Assembly (NCBI RefSeq): GCF_019578655.1 | Contig: NC_063257.1 | Coordinates: 28,386,362-28,450,361, forward strand | DNA: 64,000 nt | Source of the DNA: Ricinus communis | Taxonomy: Eukaryota; Streptophyta; Magnoliopsida; Malpighiales; Euphorbiaceae | Direction of reading: 5' to 3' | Shown: piece by piece, positions 14,249-25,600 of the stretch | Position numbering within the stretch: position 1 is the stretch's first letter | Layout of the letters: every line of letters starts with the position of its first letter | Position numbers and translations under genes: made by a program | The notes under the pieces: generated by a model | Told to the model about the DNA's origin: nothing | Databases searched by the model: none | Seen by the model: only the letters and a program-made list of their open reading frames with translations

Positions 14249-15785
14249 ATGACTAGGAGCTCTAATCCTACTCCTGTAGACCCTCTTGCTGAACTGAAGA
14301 GATCCCTCCATCTTTTGAGGAAGCGTATGCAAGAAGAAGAGGAAGCGCCAGATAGAGATTGAAGCCCCTGTGAATAGACCAGCAGGGATGGGAGACAATA
14401 ATGAAGCTGCGAATGAGAACAGGACAATGTACGAGTTTACTAGACCTTCTCTTGAGGGGACATAGACAAGTATATTGCGACATCTGTGGCAGCCAATAAC
14501 TTTGAGATAAAGCCGAATGTGATACAAATGGTCCAGAATAGTGTACAATGGAGGACTGCCGAGCGAGGACCCAAACGTTCACATAGCCAACTTCTTCGAG
14601 ATCTGTGACACCTTCAAGATAAATGGAACAACTGATGATAGCATTCGGTTGAGGTTGTTTCCTTTTTCTTTGAGGAACCGAGCAAAAAGATGGTTGCAGT
14701 CACTCCCAGCTAACACTATTACGGCATGGAGATCTTTAGCTGAAAAGTTTTTATATAAGTACTTTCCTCCTGCTAAAACTACTAGATTGAGAAATGATAT
14801 ATCTTTTTTTGTGCAGTTTGATGACGAGAGCATGTATGAGGCCTGGGAGAGGTACAAGGACTTGTTCTGATGTTGCCCGCACCACGAACTACCAGTATGG
14901 ATGCAGGTTCAGACTTTCTACAGCGGTTTGAACCTTGCTACTAGGCAGATGGTAGATGTTGTAGCAGGTGGGGCCCTGAACAGTAAGACACTGGAGCAGG
15001 CGCAGAATATGATAGAGGAGATGGACATGAACAACTACCAGTGGCAATCCTCTAAGAGTCGGCCAGTCAAGCAGGGAGTGGTCAACCAGCTAGATTCCAC
15101 AGCAGCCTTGGCAGCTCAAGTGGAGCTTATGACCAAGAGATTAGACCAGGTTCAGATGCCCGTTCATGCAACCCAGATAAGCTGTAAGTTCTGTAGTGAC
15201 CCGCGCTACGGTGCAAACTGTAATGCGGGAGGTATGGTTGCTTCACCTTCCACTTCTTCATCCTTTATTGTTTCTGCTGATCTTGAACAGGTAGACTATG
15301 TGGGTAATGCACCTAGACAGCAGAACAATCTGTACAGCAATACATACAACCCCGGTTGGTGCAATCATTCTAACTTTAGTTGGAGCAATAACAACGCCTA
15401 GGGACCACCCGGTTTCAAAGATTGCATCAGCAACAGCCACAACCGCAAGCTGGTCCACCCCAACTGCCTCCACCTCAAGAGAAGAAGCCCAATCTCGAGG
15501 AGTTGGTGATGAAATTTGTGTCCTCTACCGACAATAGATTTCAGCAGACGAATATCACACTTAGGAATCAGCAGGCCTCCATTCAGAATTTGGAGAACCA
15601 GATAGGCTAGATTTCTAAGATGTTGGCTGAGAGACAACCAGGGACACTACCCAGCACTATAGAGTCTAACCCGAGGGAGAACTACAAGGCTATCACCTTG
15701 CGATCCGGTAGGCAGTTATCTAGTTCCTTACTTGTAGCTAATAATGATGATGTTGTTGTGCAGGATGAGCCTGCTAGGAAGTAAC
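14249..15785 (+). pseudogene. Athila-like gag, multiply frameshifted
   Basis: A likely start is the ATG at 14249 (MTRSSNPTPVDPLAEL). The frame then breaks: TGA after EEEEAPDRD, a second change near 14460 and a third near 14540. The capsid core is clear from 14541 (GGLPSEDPNVHIANFFEICD..., then FPFSLRNRAKRWLQSLPA). A TGA at ~14868 interrupts KDLF-CCPHH, then WMQVQTFYSGLN continues to ~15401. A Cys motif (CKFCSDPRYGANC, near 15184-15222) stands where a zinc knuckle is expected but is atypical. A Gln/Pro-rich linker and a probable coiled-coil (LRNQQASIQNLENQIG) close the recognisable protein; the segment around TLRSGRQLSSSL precedes the protease. Gag would coat the element RNA in virus-like particles. 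This copy cannot make full-length protein. Confidence 0.85.
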
Positions 15786-17936
15786 AGAGCCTGAGGAGAT
15801 AGAGCCTATGAGAGCTGAGGATAAGAAGAAAAGTCCAATGAGAGTACCGACCACTATCCATATCCTCGCTGATGAGGCGGTGAAAAGGTTGAAGCGTGAT
15901 TCGGTAAGTTTCTAGACCTTTTTAAACAACTACGCATTAACCTTCCTTTTGTTGAGGCTATTTTGCAGATGCCAAAGTACGCGAGATTTTTGAAGGAGAT
16001 ATTGAGCAAAAAGAGGAGATTGGAGGATTTGGGATTGGTGACCCTAAATGAGGAGTGCTAAGCCATTCTGCAAAACAAGCTGCCTGTTAAGAGGCGTGAT
16101 CCAGGGAGTTTCACTGTACCTATGCCATTGGTGAATTACTTATTAGTGGTACTTTAGCTGACTTAGGAGCTAGTATTAATTTGATGCACACTAGCTTGTT
16201 TGATAGACTTGGTTTAGTGAGCCTAAACCCACTAGGATGAGCATTCAGTTAGCCGATAGGACTATTAAGATTTCTAGGAGTATAGTTGAAGATGTACTTG
16301 TTAAAGTAGACAAGGTTTATATTTCCTATAGATTTCATTGTCATGGATATGGAGGGTGAGAGTATTGTGCCACTGATCTTAGGTAGACCTTTTCTTGCTA
16401 CATCTAAGGCTGTTATAAATGTTTGTAATGGGAAGCTCCAACTTAGGGTAGATGACGAGACTATCACCTTTGACTTAGCAACTTCCATGAGACATTCTCT
16501 AGACCATGATGATACTGTATTTTCTATGGATGTCTTAGATGATGTTGTTGAGTCTCATATGCAAGAAATTTTGCTTGATGACCCTTTGCAGGTTGTATTG
16601 CAAGAAGATGAAAAGGAGTTGTCCAACAAGCAAGTGTTGCAACAACTCGCTTGTTTGCTGGCTAGTGAGCCCAGCTGTTCTACTGACCCGTTAATTTCTC
16701 TTGACAGATCAGACCTGCAGAAGGTGAAACCTTCAATTGAGGACCCTCCAGTCCTAGAGTTGAAGGAACTACCCAAGCACCTGAGCTATGCCTACTTGGA
16801 TGAGGCAAAGAGGCTGCCAGTTATTGTTGCAGCAGACTTGACTCCCGAGGAGAGGGAAATGGCGCTATCGTCTCTCAGGAAGTACCCTATGGCCTTCGCA
16901 TATAAGATTGCAGACATCCCTGGGATCAACCCTAGTTTTTACTCGCACAAGATCCTGATGGAGGATAGTTTTAGGCCAGTGGCACAGCCACAAAGACGAC
17001 TTAGCCCGAACATGAAGGAGGTGGTGAAAAGGAGGTAATTAAACTTCTTGAGCGTCTATCAGGCCATATGTTTTACTATTTTCTTAATGGTCTTTCAGGT
17101 TATTTCCAGATACCAATCGCACCTGAGGACCAGGAGAAGACAACATTTACTTGCCCCTATGGGACGTTCGCATACCGAAGGATGCCATTTGGTTTATGCA
17201 ATGCATCTGCCACTTTTCAGAGATGTATGATGGCAATCTTCCAATATATGATTGAGGAGTCTATGAAGGTTTTCATGGACGACTTCTCAGTGTTCGTTAA
17301 CTCTTTCTACTACTTGTCTAATTTAGAGCGCATGCTTGCACGATGTGTTGAGGCAAAGTTAGTTCTTAATTGGAAAAAATGTCATTTTATGGTGAGAGAG
17401 GATATTGTGTTGGGGCACAAGATTTCATATACGGGGATGGAGGTAGATAGAGCTAAGGTAGAGACCATATCAAAATTGCCACCCCCTAGTTTTATTAAGG
17501 CTGTTAAGAGCTTCCTCGGGCATGCTGGCTTTTATAGGAGATGCATTAAGGATTTTTCTAAAATAGCTAGACCTCTTACTAAATTGCTTGTTAAGGATGT
17601 ACCTTTTGTGTTTGATTCGGATTGCTTACAGGCTTTTGACTTATTAAAAAAGTTACTAACCACAGCTCCTATCATGGTTTCACCTGATTGGGGGCTGCCC
17701 TTTGAACTCATGTGCGATGCTAGTGACTATACAATTGGAGATGTTCTTGGACAGCAGGTTGAGAAGAAGTTTGAACCTATCTATTATGCTAGCAAGATGT
17801 TGATAGATGCCTAGGAGCACTATACCACCACTAAGAAGGAGCTGTTAGCTATAGTTTATGCCTTCGACAAGTTCCGTTCATACCTCGTGCTATCGAATAC
17901 CATCGTCTATACAGATAATTCGGCATTGAGGTATTG
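15786..17936 (+). pseudogene. Athila-like pol: protease, RT, partial RNase H
   Basis: The protease active site DLGAS is at 16160-16174, followed after frame changes by VPLILGRPFLATSKAVINV (16365-16425), the conserved second half of Athila proteases. An open stretch 16343-17038 joins protease to the start of RT (LTPEEREMALSSLRKYPMAFAYKIADIPGI). Around 17035-17065 about 75 codons of RT fingers/palm are missing: KEVIKLLE runs straight into RLSGHMFYYFLNGLSGYF, with a 1-base frame change. RT then continues open (17068-17814): GYFQIPIAPEDQEKTTFTCP, MPFGLCNASATFQ, and the catalytic FMDD at 17272-17283. RNase H starts with CDASDYTIG and stops at NSALRY, where satellite begins. A TAG at 17812 adds to the damage. 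It is a dead relic; integrase is absent. Confidence 0.88.
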
Positions 17937-18189
17937 AAAGATATACCCCTTTTTTGGGGTTGTTTTCTCATGGTGAAAGATATACCCGTCTTACGGGGTT
18001 GTTTGCTAATATTGATATATATAACCCTCTTACAGGGTTCTTTTCTCATATTGACAAATATACCCCTCGTACGGGGTTATTTTCTCATATTGACAAATAT
18101 ACCACTTTTTTGGGGTTGTTTTCTAATATTATAAATATAACCCTCTTACGGGGTTGTTTTCTCATATTTACAAATATACCACGTCAATG
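17937..18189 (+). repeat. 39-bp satellite, short plus-oriented start of array 2
   Basis: About six monomers in array-1 orientation but of array-2 subtypes: GTTGAAAGATATACCC-like and TTTTTTGGGGTTG variants. Their order closely mirrors the reverse complement of monomers around 21180-21310. The segment sits between the broken RNase H and the inversion junction. Confidence 0.85.
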
Positions 18190-18211
18190 TGAGAAAACAA
18201 CCCCGTAAGAG
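18143..18211. repeat. Inverted-repeat junction where the satellite flips orientation
   Basis: A perfect 22-bp inverted repeat: left arm 18143-18164 (CTCTTACGGGG...TCTCA), right arm 18190-18211 (TGAGAAAACAACCCCGTAAG then AG), with a 25-base spacer. All satellite to the left is in one orientation, all to the right in the other. Confidence 0.9.
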
Positions 18212-18930
18212 TGGTATGTTTATCAATATTAGAAAATAACCCTGTAAGAGGGGTATATTTGTTAATATGACAAGAACACCATAAGAGAGTTATATTTATC
18301 AATATTAGAAAACAACCCTGTAAGAGGGGTATTTTTGTCAATTTTAGAAAACAACCCCGTAAGAGGGGTATATCTTTCAAAATGAGAAAACAACCCCAAA
18401 AATGTGGTATATTTGTCAATATGAGAAAACATCCCTGTTAGAGGGGTATATTTGTCAATATGAGAAAACAACCCCGTAAGAGGGGTATATTTGTCAAAAG
18501 TAGAAAACAACCCCGTAAGAGGGTTATATCTTTAAAAATGAGAAAACAACCCCAAAAAAGTGTTCTATTTGTCAATAGGAGAAAACAACCCCATAAGCGG
18601 GTATATTTGTCAATATTAGAAAACAACCCTGCAAGTGGGTATATCTTTCAACATGTGAAAACAATCCCAAAAAAGTGGTATATATGTCAACATGAGAAAA
18701 CAACCCCGTAAGAGGGGTATATTTGTTACTATCAGAAAACAACCTCGTAAGAGGGGTATATTTGTCAATATTAGAAAATAACCCCGTAAGAGAGATATAT
18801 CTTTGAACATGAGAAAACAACCCCAAAAAAGTGATATATTTATCAATATGAGAAAACAATCCCGTAAGAGTGGTACATTTGTCGATATTAGAAAACAACC
18901 CCGTAAGAGGGGTATACCTTTCCACATGAG

Positions 18931-19674
18931 AAAACAAACACAAAAAAGTGGTATATTTGTCTATATGAGAAAACAACCCCGTACGAGGGGTATATTTGTC
19001 AATATGAGAAAAGAACCCGGTAAGAGGGTTATATATATCAATATTAGCAAACAACCCCGTAAGAGGGGTATATCTTTCACCGTGAGAAAACAGCCCTAAA
19101 AAAGGGGTATATCTTTCAAATTAAGAAAACAACCCAAAAAGGTGATATATTTGTAAATATGAGAAAACAACCCCGTAAGAGTGTTATATTTTATAATATT
19201 AGAAAACAAACCCGTAAGAAGAGTGTATTTGTCAATATGAGAAAACAACCCCAAAAAAGTGGTATATTTGTCAATTTTACAAGACAACCCCGTAACAGGG
19301 GTATATTTGTCAATATGAGAAAATAATCTCGTAAGAGGGGTATATTTGTCAATATTAGAGAACAACCCCGTAAGTGGGGTATATTTTTCAAAATGAGAAA
19401 ACAAACACAAAAAAGTGGTATATTTGTCTATATGAGAAAACAACCCCGTACGAGGGGTATATTTGTCAATATGAGAAAAGAACCCGGTAAGAGGGTTATA
19501 TATATCAATATTAGCAAACAACCCCGTAAGAGGGGTATATCTTTCACCGTGAGAAAACAGCCCTAAAAAAGGGGTATATCTTTCAAATTAAGAAAACAAC
19601 CCAAAAAGGTGATATATTTGTAAATATGAGAAAACAACCCCGTAAGAGTGTTATATTTTATAATATTAGAAAAC
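18931..19674. repeat. Recent local duplication of a ~280-bp satellite block
   Basis: The block beginning AAACAAACACAAAAAAGTGG at 18931 is repeated at 19398, about 466 bp (12 monomers) later. Nearly identical sequence covers rare variants such as GAACCCGGTAAGAGGG, TTAGCAAACAACCCC and CAGCCCTAAAAAAGGGG. Shared rare variants indicate a recent duplication rather than chance similarity. Confidence 0.85.
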
Positions 19675-22600
19675 AACCCCGTAAGAAGAGTGTATTTGTC
19701 AATATGAGAAAATATCCCCAAAAAAGTGTTATATCTTTCAACATGAGAAAACAACCCCGTAAGAGGGGTATATTTGTCAATATGAGAAGACAACCCCGTA
19801 AGAAGGTTATATTCGTCAATATGAGAAAAGACCCTGTAAGAAGGGTATATTTGTCAATATTAGAAAATAACCCCGTAAGAGCGGTATATTTGTCAATATT
19901 AGAAAACAACCCCGTAAGAAGAGTGTATTTGTCAATATGAGAAAACAACCCCAAAAAAGTGGTATATTTGTCAATATCAGAAAATAACCCCGTAAGAGGG
20001 ATATATCTTTCAACATGAGAAAACAACCCCAAAAAAGTGGTATATTTATCAATATGAGAAAACAACCCCAAAAGAGGAGTATATTTATCAATACGAGAAA
20101 ATAACCCCGTAAGAGGAGTATATTTGTCAATATTAGAAAATAACCCTGTAAGAGGGGTATATCTTTAAACATGAGAAAACAACCCCAAAAAAGTGGTATA
20201 TTTGTTAATATTTGAAAATAACCCCGTACGAAGGGTATATTTGTTAATATGAGAAAACAATCCCGTAAGAGGGTTATATTTATCAATATTAGTAAACAAC
20301 CCCGTAAGAGGGGTGTATCTTTCAAAATGACAAAACAACCCAAAAAAAGTTGTATATTTGTCAATTGGAGAAAACAGCTCCATAAGAGGGGTATATTTGT
20401 GAATATCGGAAAACAACCCCGTAAGAGGGGTATATCTTTCAAAATGAGAAAACATCCCCAAAAAAGTGTTATATCTTTCAACATGAGAAAACAACCCCGT
20501 AAGAGGGGTATATTTGTCAATATTAGAAAACAATCCCTTAAGAGGGGTATATCTTTCAAAATGAGAAAACAACCCCAAAAAAGTAGTAAATTTGTCAATA
20601 GGAGAAAACAACCCCATAAAAGGGTTATATTTATTAATATGAGAAAACAACTCCTTAAGACGAGTATATTTGTCAATATTAGAAAACAACCCCGTAAGAG
20701 GGGTATATCTTTCAAAATGAGAAAAGAACCCCAAAAAAGTGATATATTTGTCAATATGAGAAAACAACCCCGTAGGAGGGGTATAATTATCAATATTAGA
20801 AAACAACCCTGCAACAGGGGTATATCTTTCAAAATGAGAAAACAACCCCAGAAAAGTGGTATATTTGTCAATGTGAGAATATAACCCCGTAAGACGGGTG
20901 TATTTGTTAAAATTAGAAAACAACCCCGTAAGAGGGGTGTATTTGTCAATACTAGAAAACAACTAGTAAGAAGAGTGTATTTGTCAATATGAGAAAACAA
21001 CCCTAAAAAAGTGGTATATTTGTCAATAGGAGAAAACAATCCCGTAAGAGGGGTATATTGTTCAATATGAGAAAACAAACCCGTAAGAGGGGTATATTTG
21101 TGAATATTAGAAAACAACCCCGTAAGAGGGGTATATCTTTCAAAATGAGAAAACAACCCTAGAAAAGTGGTATATTTGTCAATATGAGAAAACAACCCCG
21201 TACGAGGGGTATCTTGTCAATATGAGAAAAGAACCCTGTAAGAGGGTTATATTTATCAATATGAGAAAACAACCCCGTAAGAGGGGTATATCTTTCACCA
21301 TGAGAACGCAACCCAAAAAAGGTGTATATCTTTCAAAATTAGAAAACAACCCCAAAGAAATGGTATATTTGTCAATGTGAGAAAACAACCCCGTAAGAGT
21401 GGTATATTTGGCAATATTAGAAAACAACCCCGTAAGAGGGGTAAATCTTTCAAAATGAGAAAACAACCCCAAAAAAGTGGAAAATTTATCAATATGAGAA
21501 AACAACCCCGTTAGAGGGTATATTTGTCAATATGAGAAAACAACCCCGTAAGAGGGGTATATTTGTCAAAATTAGAAAACAACCCCGTAAGAGGGATATA
21601 TCTTTCAAAATGAGAAAACAACCCCAAAAAAGTGGCATATTTGTCAATAGGAGAAAACAACCCCAAAAGCGGATATATTTGTCAATATTAAAAAAACAAC
21701 CCTGTAAGAGGGGCATATCTTTCAGAATGAGAAAACAACCCTAAAAAAGTGGTATATCTTTTAACTTGAGAAAACAACCCCGTAAGAGGGGTATATTTGT
21801 TAGTATGAGAAAACAACCCCATAAGAGGGGTATATTTGTCAATATTAGAAAATAACCCCGTAAGAGGGATATATCTTTGAACAAGAGAAAACTACCCAAA
21901 AAAGTGATATATTTATCAATATGAGTAAACATCCCCGTAAGAGGGGTATATTTGTCGATATTAGAAAACAACCCCGTTAGAGGGGTATACCTTTCAACAT
22001 GAGAAAATAACCCCAAAAAATTGGTATATTTGTCAATATGAGAAAACAACCCCGTATGAGGGGTATATTTGTCAATATGAGAAAAGAACCCCGTAAGAGG
22101 GTTATATATATCAATATTAGAAAACAACCCCATAAGAGGGGTACATCTTTCACCATTACAAAACAACCCCGAAAAAGGGGTATATCTTTCAAATTAAGAA
22201 AACAACCCAAAAAAAGTGGTATGTTTGTAAATGTGAGAAAACAACCCCATAAGAAGGGTATATTTATCAAAATTAGAAAACAACCCTATAAGAGGGTTAT
22301 ATTTTACATAAAAGAAAATAATCCCGTAAGAAGAGTGTATTTGTCAATATGAGAAAACAACCCCAAAAAAGTGGTTTATTTGTCAATATTAGAAGACAAC
22401 CCCATAAGAGGGGTATATTTGTCAATATGAGAAAATAACCCCGTAAGAGGGGTATATTTGTCAATATTAGAGAAGAACCCCGTAAGAAGGTTATATTCGT
22501 CAATATGAGAAAACAACCCTATAAGAAGGGTATATTTGTCAATATTAGAAAACAACCCCGTAAGAGGGGTATATTTATCAATATTAGAAAATAATCCCGT

Positions 22601-25600
22601 AAGAATAGTGTATTTGTCAATATGAGAAAACAACCCCAAAAAAGTGCTATATTTGTCAATATGAGAAAATAACCCCGTAAGAGGGGTATATTTGTGAATA
22701 TGAGAAAACAACCCCAAAAAGGTGGTATATTTATCAATATGAGAAAATAACCCCATAAGAGGGGTATATTTGTTAATTTGAGAAAACAACCCTGTAAGAA
22801 GGATATATCTTTCAACATAAGAAAACAACCCCAAAAAAAGGACATATTTGTCAATAGGAGAAAACAACCCCATAAGCGGGCATATTTGTCAATATTAAAA
22901 AAACAACCCCGTAAGAGGGGTATATCTTTCATAATTAGAAAACAACCCTAAAAAGTGGTATATCTTTTAAAATGAGAAAACAATCCCGTAAGAGGGGTAA
23001 ATTTGTCAATATCAAAAAATAACCCCGTAAGTGGGGTATATTTGTCAATATTAGAGAACAACCCCGTAAGAGGGGTATATTTTTCAAAATGAGAAAACAT
23101 CTCCAAAAAAGTGTTATATCTTTCAACTTGAGAAAATAACCCCATAAGAGGGGTATATTTGTCAATATGAGAAAACAACCCCGTAAGAAGGTTATATTTG
23201 TCAATTTGAGAAAACAACCATGTAAGAAGGGTATATTTGTCAATATTAGAAAACAACCCCGTAAGAGGAGTATATTTGTCAATATTAGAAAACAACCCCG
23301 TAAGAAGAGTGTATTCGTCAATATGAGAAAATAACCCCAAAAAAGTGGTATATTTGTCAATTTGAGAAAATAACCCCGTAAGAGGGGTATATTTGTCAAT
23401 ATCAGAACACAACCCCAAAAAGGTGGTATATTTGTCAATATGAGAAAATAACGCCGTAAGAGGGGTGTATTTATTAATATGAGAAAACAACCCCGTAAGA
23501 GGAGTATATTTGACAATATCAGAAAACAACCCCGTAAGAGGGATATATCTTTCAACATGAGAAAACAACCCTAAAAAAGTGGTATATTTATCAATATAAG
23601 AAAACAACCCCGTAAGAGGGGTATATTTGTCAATATTAGAATACAACCCTGTAAGTGGGGTATATCTTTCAACATGAGAAAAGAATCCCAAAAAAGTGGT
23701 ATATTTGTCAATATGTGAAAACAACCCCGTACGAAGTGTATATTTGTCAATATGAAAAAACAATCCCGTAAGAAGCTTATATTTATCAATATTAGAAAAT
23801 AACCCCGTAAGAGCGGTCTATCTTTCAAAATGGGCAAACAACCCAAAAAAAGTGGTATATTTGTCAATAGGAGAAAACAGCCCCATAAGAGGGGTATATT
23901 TGTCAATATTGGATAATAACCCCGTAAGAGGGGTATATCTTTCAAAATGAGAAAACATCCCCAGAAAAGTGTTATATCTTTCAACACGAACAAACAACCC
24001 CGTAAGAGGGGTAGATTTGTCAATATGAGAAAATAACCCCGTAAGAGGGGTATATTTTTCAATGTTAGAAAACAACCTCGTAAGAGGGGTATATTTGTCA
24101 ATATTAGAAAACAACCCCTTAAGAGGGGTATATCTTTCAACATGACAAAACATCCCAAAAAAGTGGTATATTTTTCAATATTAGAAGACAAACCCGTAAG
24201 AGGGGTATATCTTTCAACATGAGAGTACAACCCAAAAAAAGTGGTATATTTGTCAATATGAGAAAACGACCCCGTACGAGGGATATATTTGTCAATTTTT
24301 GAAAATAATCCCATAAAAGGGGTATATCTTTCAAACTAAGAAAACAACCCAAAAAAGTGGTATATTTGTCAATGTGAGGGGTATATTTGTCAATATTAGA
24401 GAACAACCCCGTAAGAGGGGTATATTTTTCAAAATGAGAAAACAACCCCAAAAAAGTGGAATATTTATCAATATGAGAAAATAACCCCTTAAAAGGATAT
24501 ATTTGTTAATATGAGAAAACATCCCCGGAAGAGGGGTATATTTGTAAATATTAGAAAATAACCCCGTAATAGGGGTTATATCTTTCAAAATGAGAAAATA
24601 ACCACAAAAAGTGGTATATTGGTCAATATGAGAAAACAAACCGGTAAGACAGGTCTATTTGTCAATATTAGAAAACATTCTCATAAGAGGGATATATCTT
24701 TCAACATGAGTAAACAACCCGAGAAAAGTGGTATATTTCATCAATATTAGAAAACAACACCGCAAGAGGGATATATCTTTAAACGTTAGAGAACAACCAC
24801 AAAAGAGTGGTATATTTTTCAATATCATAAAATAACCCCATAAAAGGGGTATATTTATAAATATTAAAAAATAACCCCGTAACAGGGGTATACCTTTCAA
24901 AATGAGAAAACAACCCCTAAAAAGTATTATATATGTCAATATGAGAAAACAACCCCGTAAGAGGGGTATATTTGCCAATTTTAGAAAATAACCCCGTAAG
25001 AGGGGTATATTCGTCAATATTAGAAAACTACCCCGTAAGAGGGGTATATCTTTAACCATGAGAAAATAACCCTGGAAGAAGAGTGTATTTGTCAAAATGA
25101 TAAAACAACCCCAAAAAAGTGGTATATTTGTCAATATGAGAAAACAACCCCGTAAGAGGGTTACATTATCAATATTAGAAAACAACCCCGTAAGAGGGGT
25201 ATATCTGACTACATGAGAAAACAATCCCAAAAAAGTGGTATATTTTTTAATAAGAGAAAACAACCCCGTAAGAGGGTATATTTGTCAATATTAGAAAACA
25301 ATCCCGTAAGAGGGATATATTTGTCAATATTAGAAAATAACCCCGTAAGAGGGGTATATTTATAAATATCAGAAAATAACCCCGTGAGAGGGATATATTT
25401 GTCAATATTAGAAAACAACCCTGTAAGAGGGGTATATTTGTCAATATCAGTAAACAACCCCATAAGAGGGCTATATCTTTCAAAATGAGAAAACAACCCT
25501 AAAAGAATGGTATATCTTTTAATATGAGAAAATAACCCCGTAAGAGAGGTATATTTGTTAGTATGATAAAACAACCCCGTAAAAGTGGTATATTTGTCAA

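Larger units (their letters stand above)
12612..17936 (+). mobile_element. Athila-like Ty3/gypsy element, 3'-truncated, inserted in the satellite
   Basis: Order: 5' LTR 12612-14080, tRNA-Asp primer-binding site 14087, gag, protease, RT and the start of RNase H, all on the plus strand and all broken. Its left end cuts the 39-bp array cleanly; the five bases before it are TTTTC. On the right, the RNase H frame stops abruptly at ~17936 and continues as satellite, so the rest of RNase H, the integrase and the 3' LTR are missing. The Asp primer site, DLGAS protease and FMDD polymerase motif fit the Athila lineage (established knowledge of plant gypsy families). Confidence 0.88.

Noticed and set aside
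14180..14857. Minus-strand frames of 74-122 codons over the Athila gag
   Set aside because: They are antisense shadows of the gag capsid region and show no domain.
19816..21195. 459-residue repetitive protein and dozens of similar frames in the satellite arrays
   Set aside because: The frames exist on both strands and in two registers each, follow from a 39-bp unit, and shift register at every indel. No promoter, start context or non-repetitive domain supports a gene.
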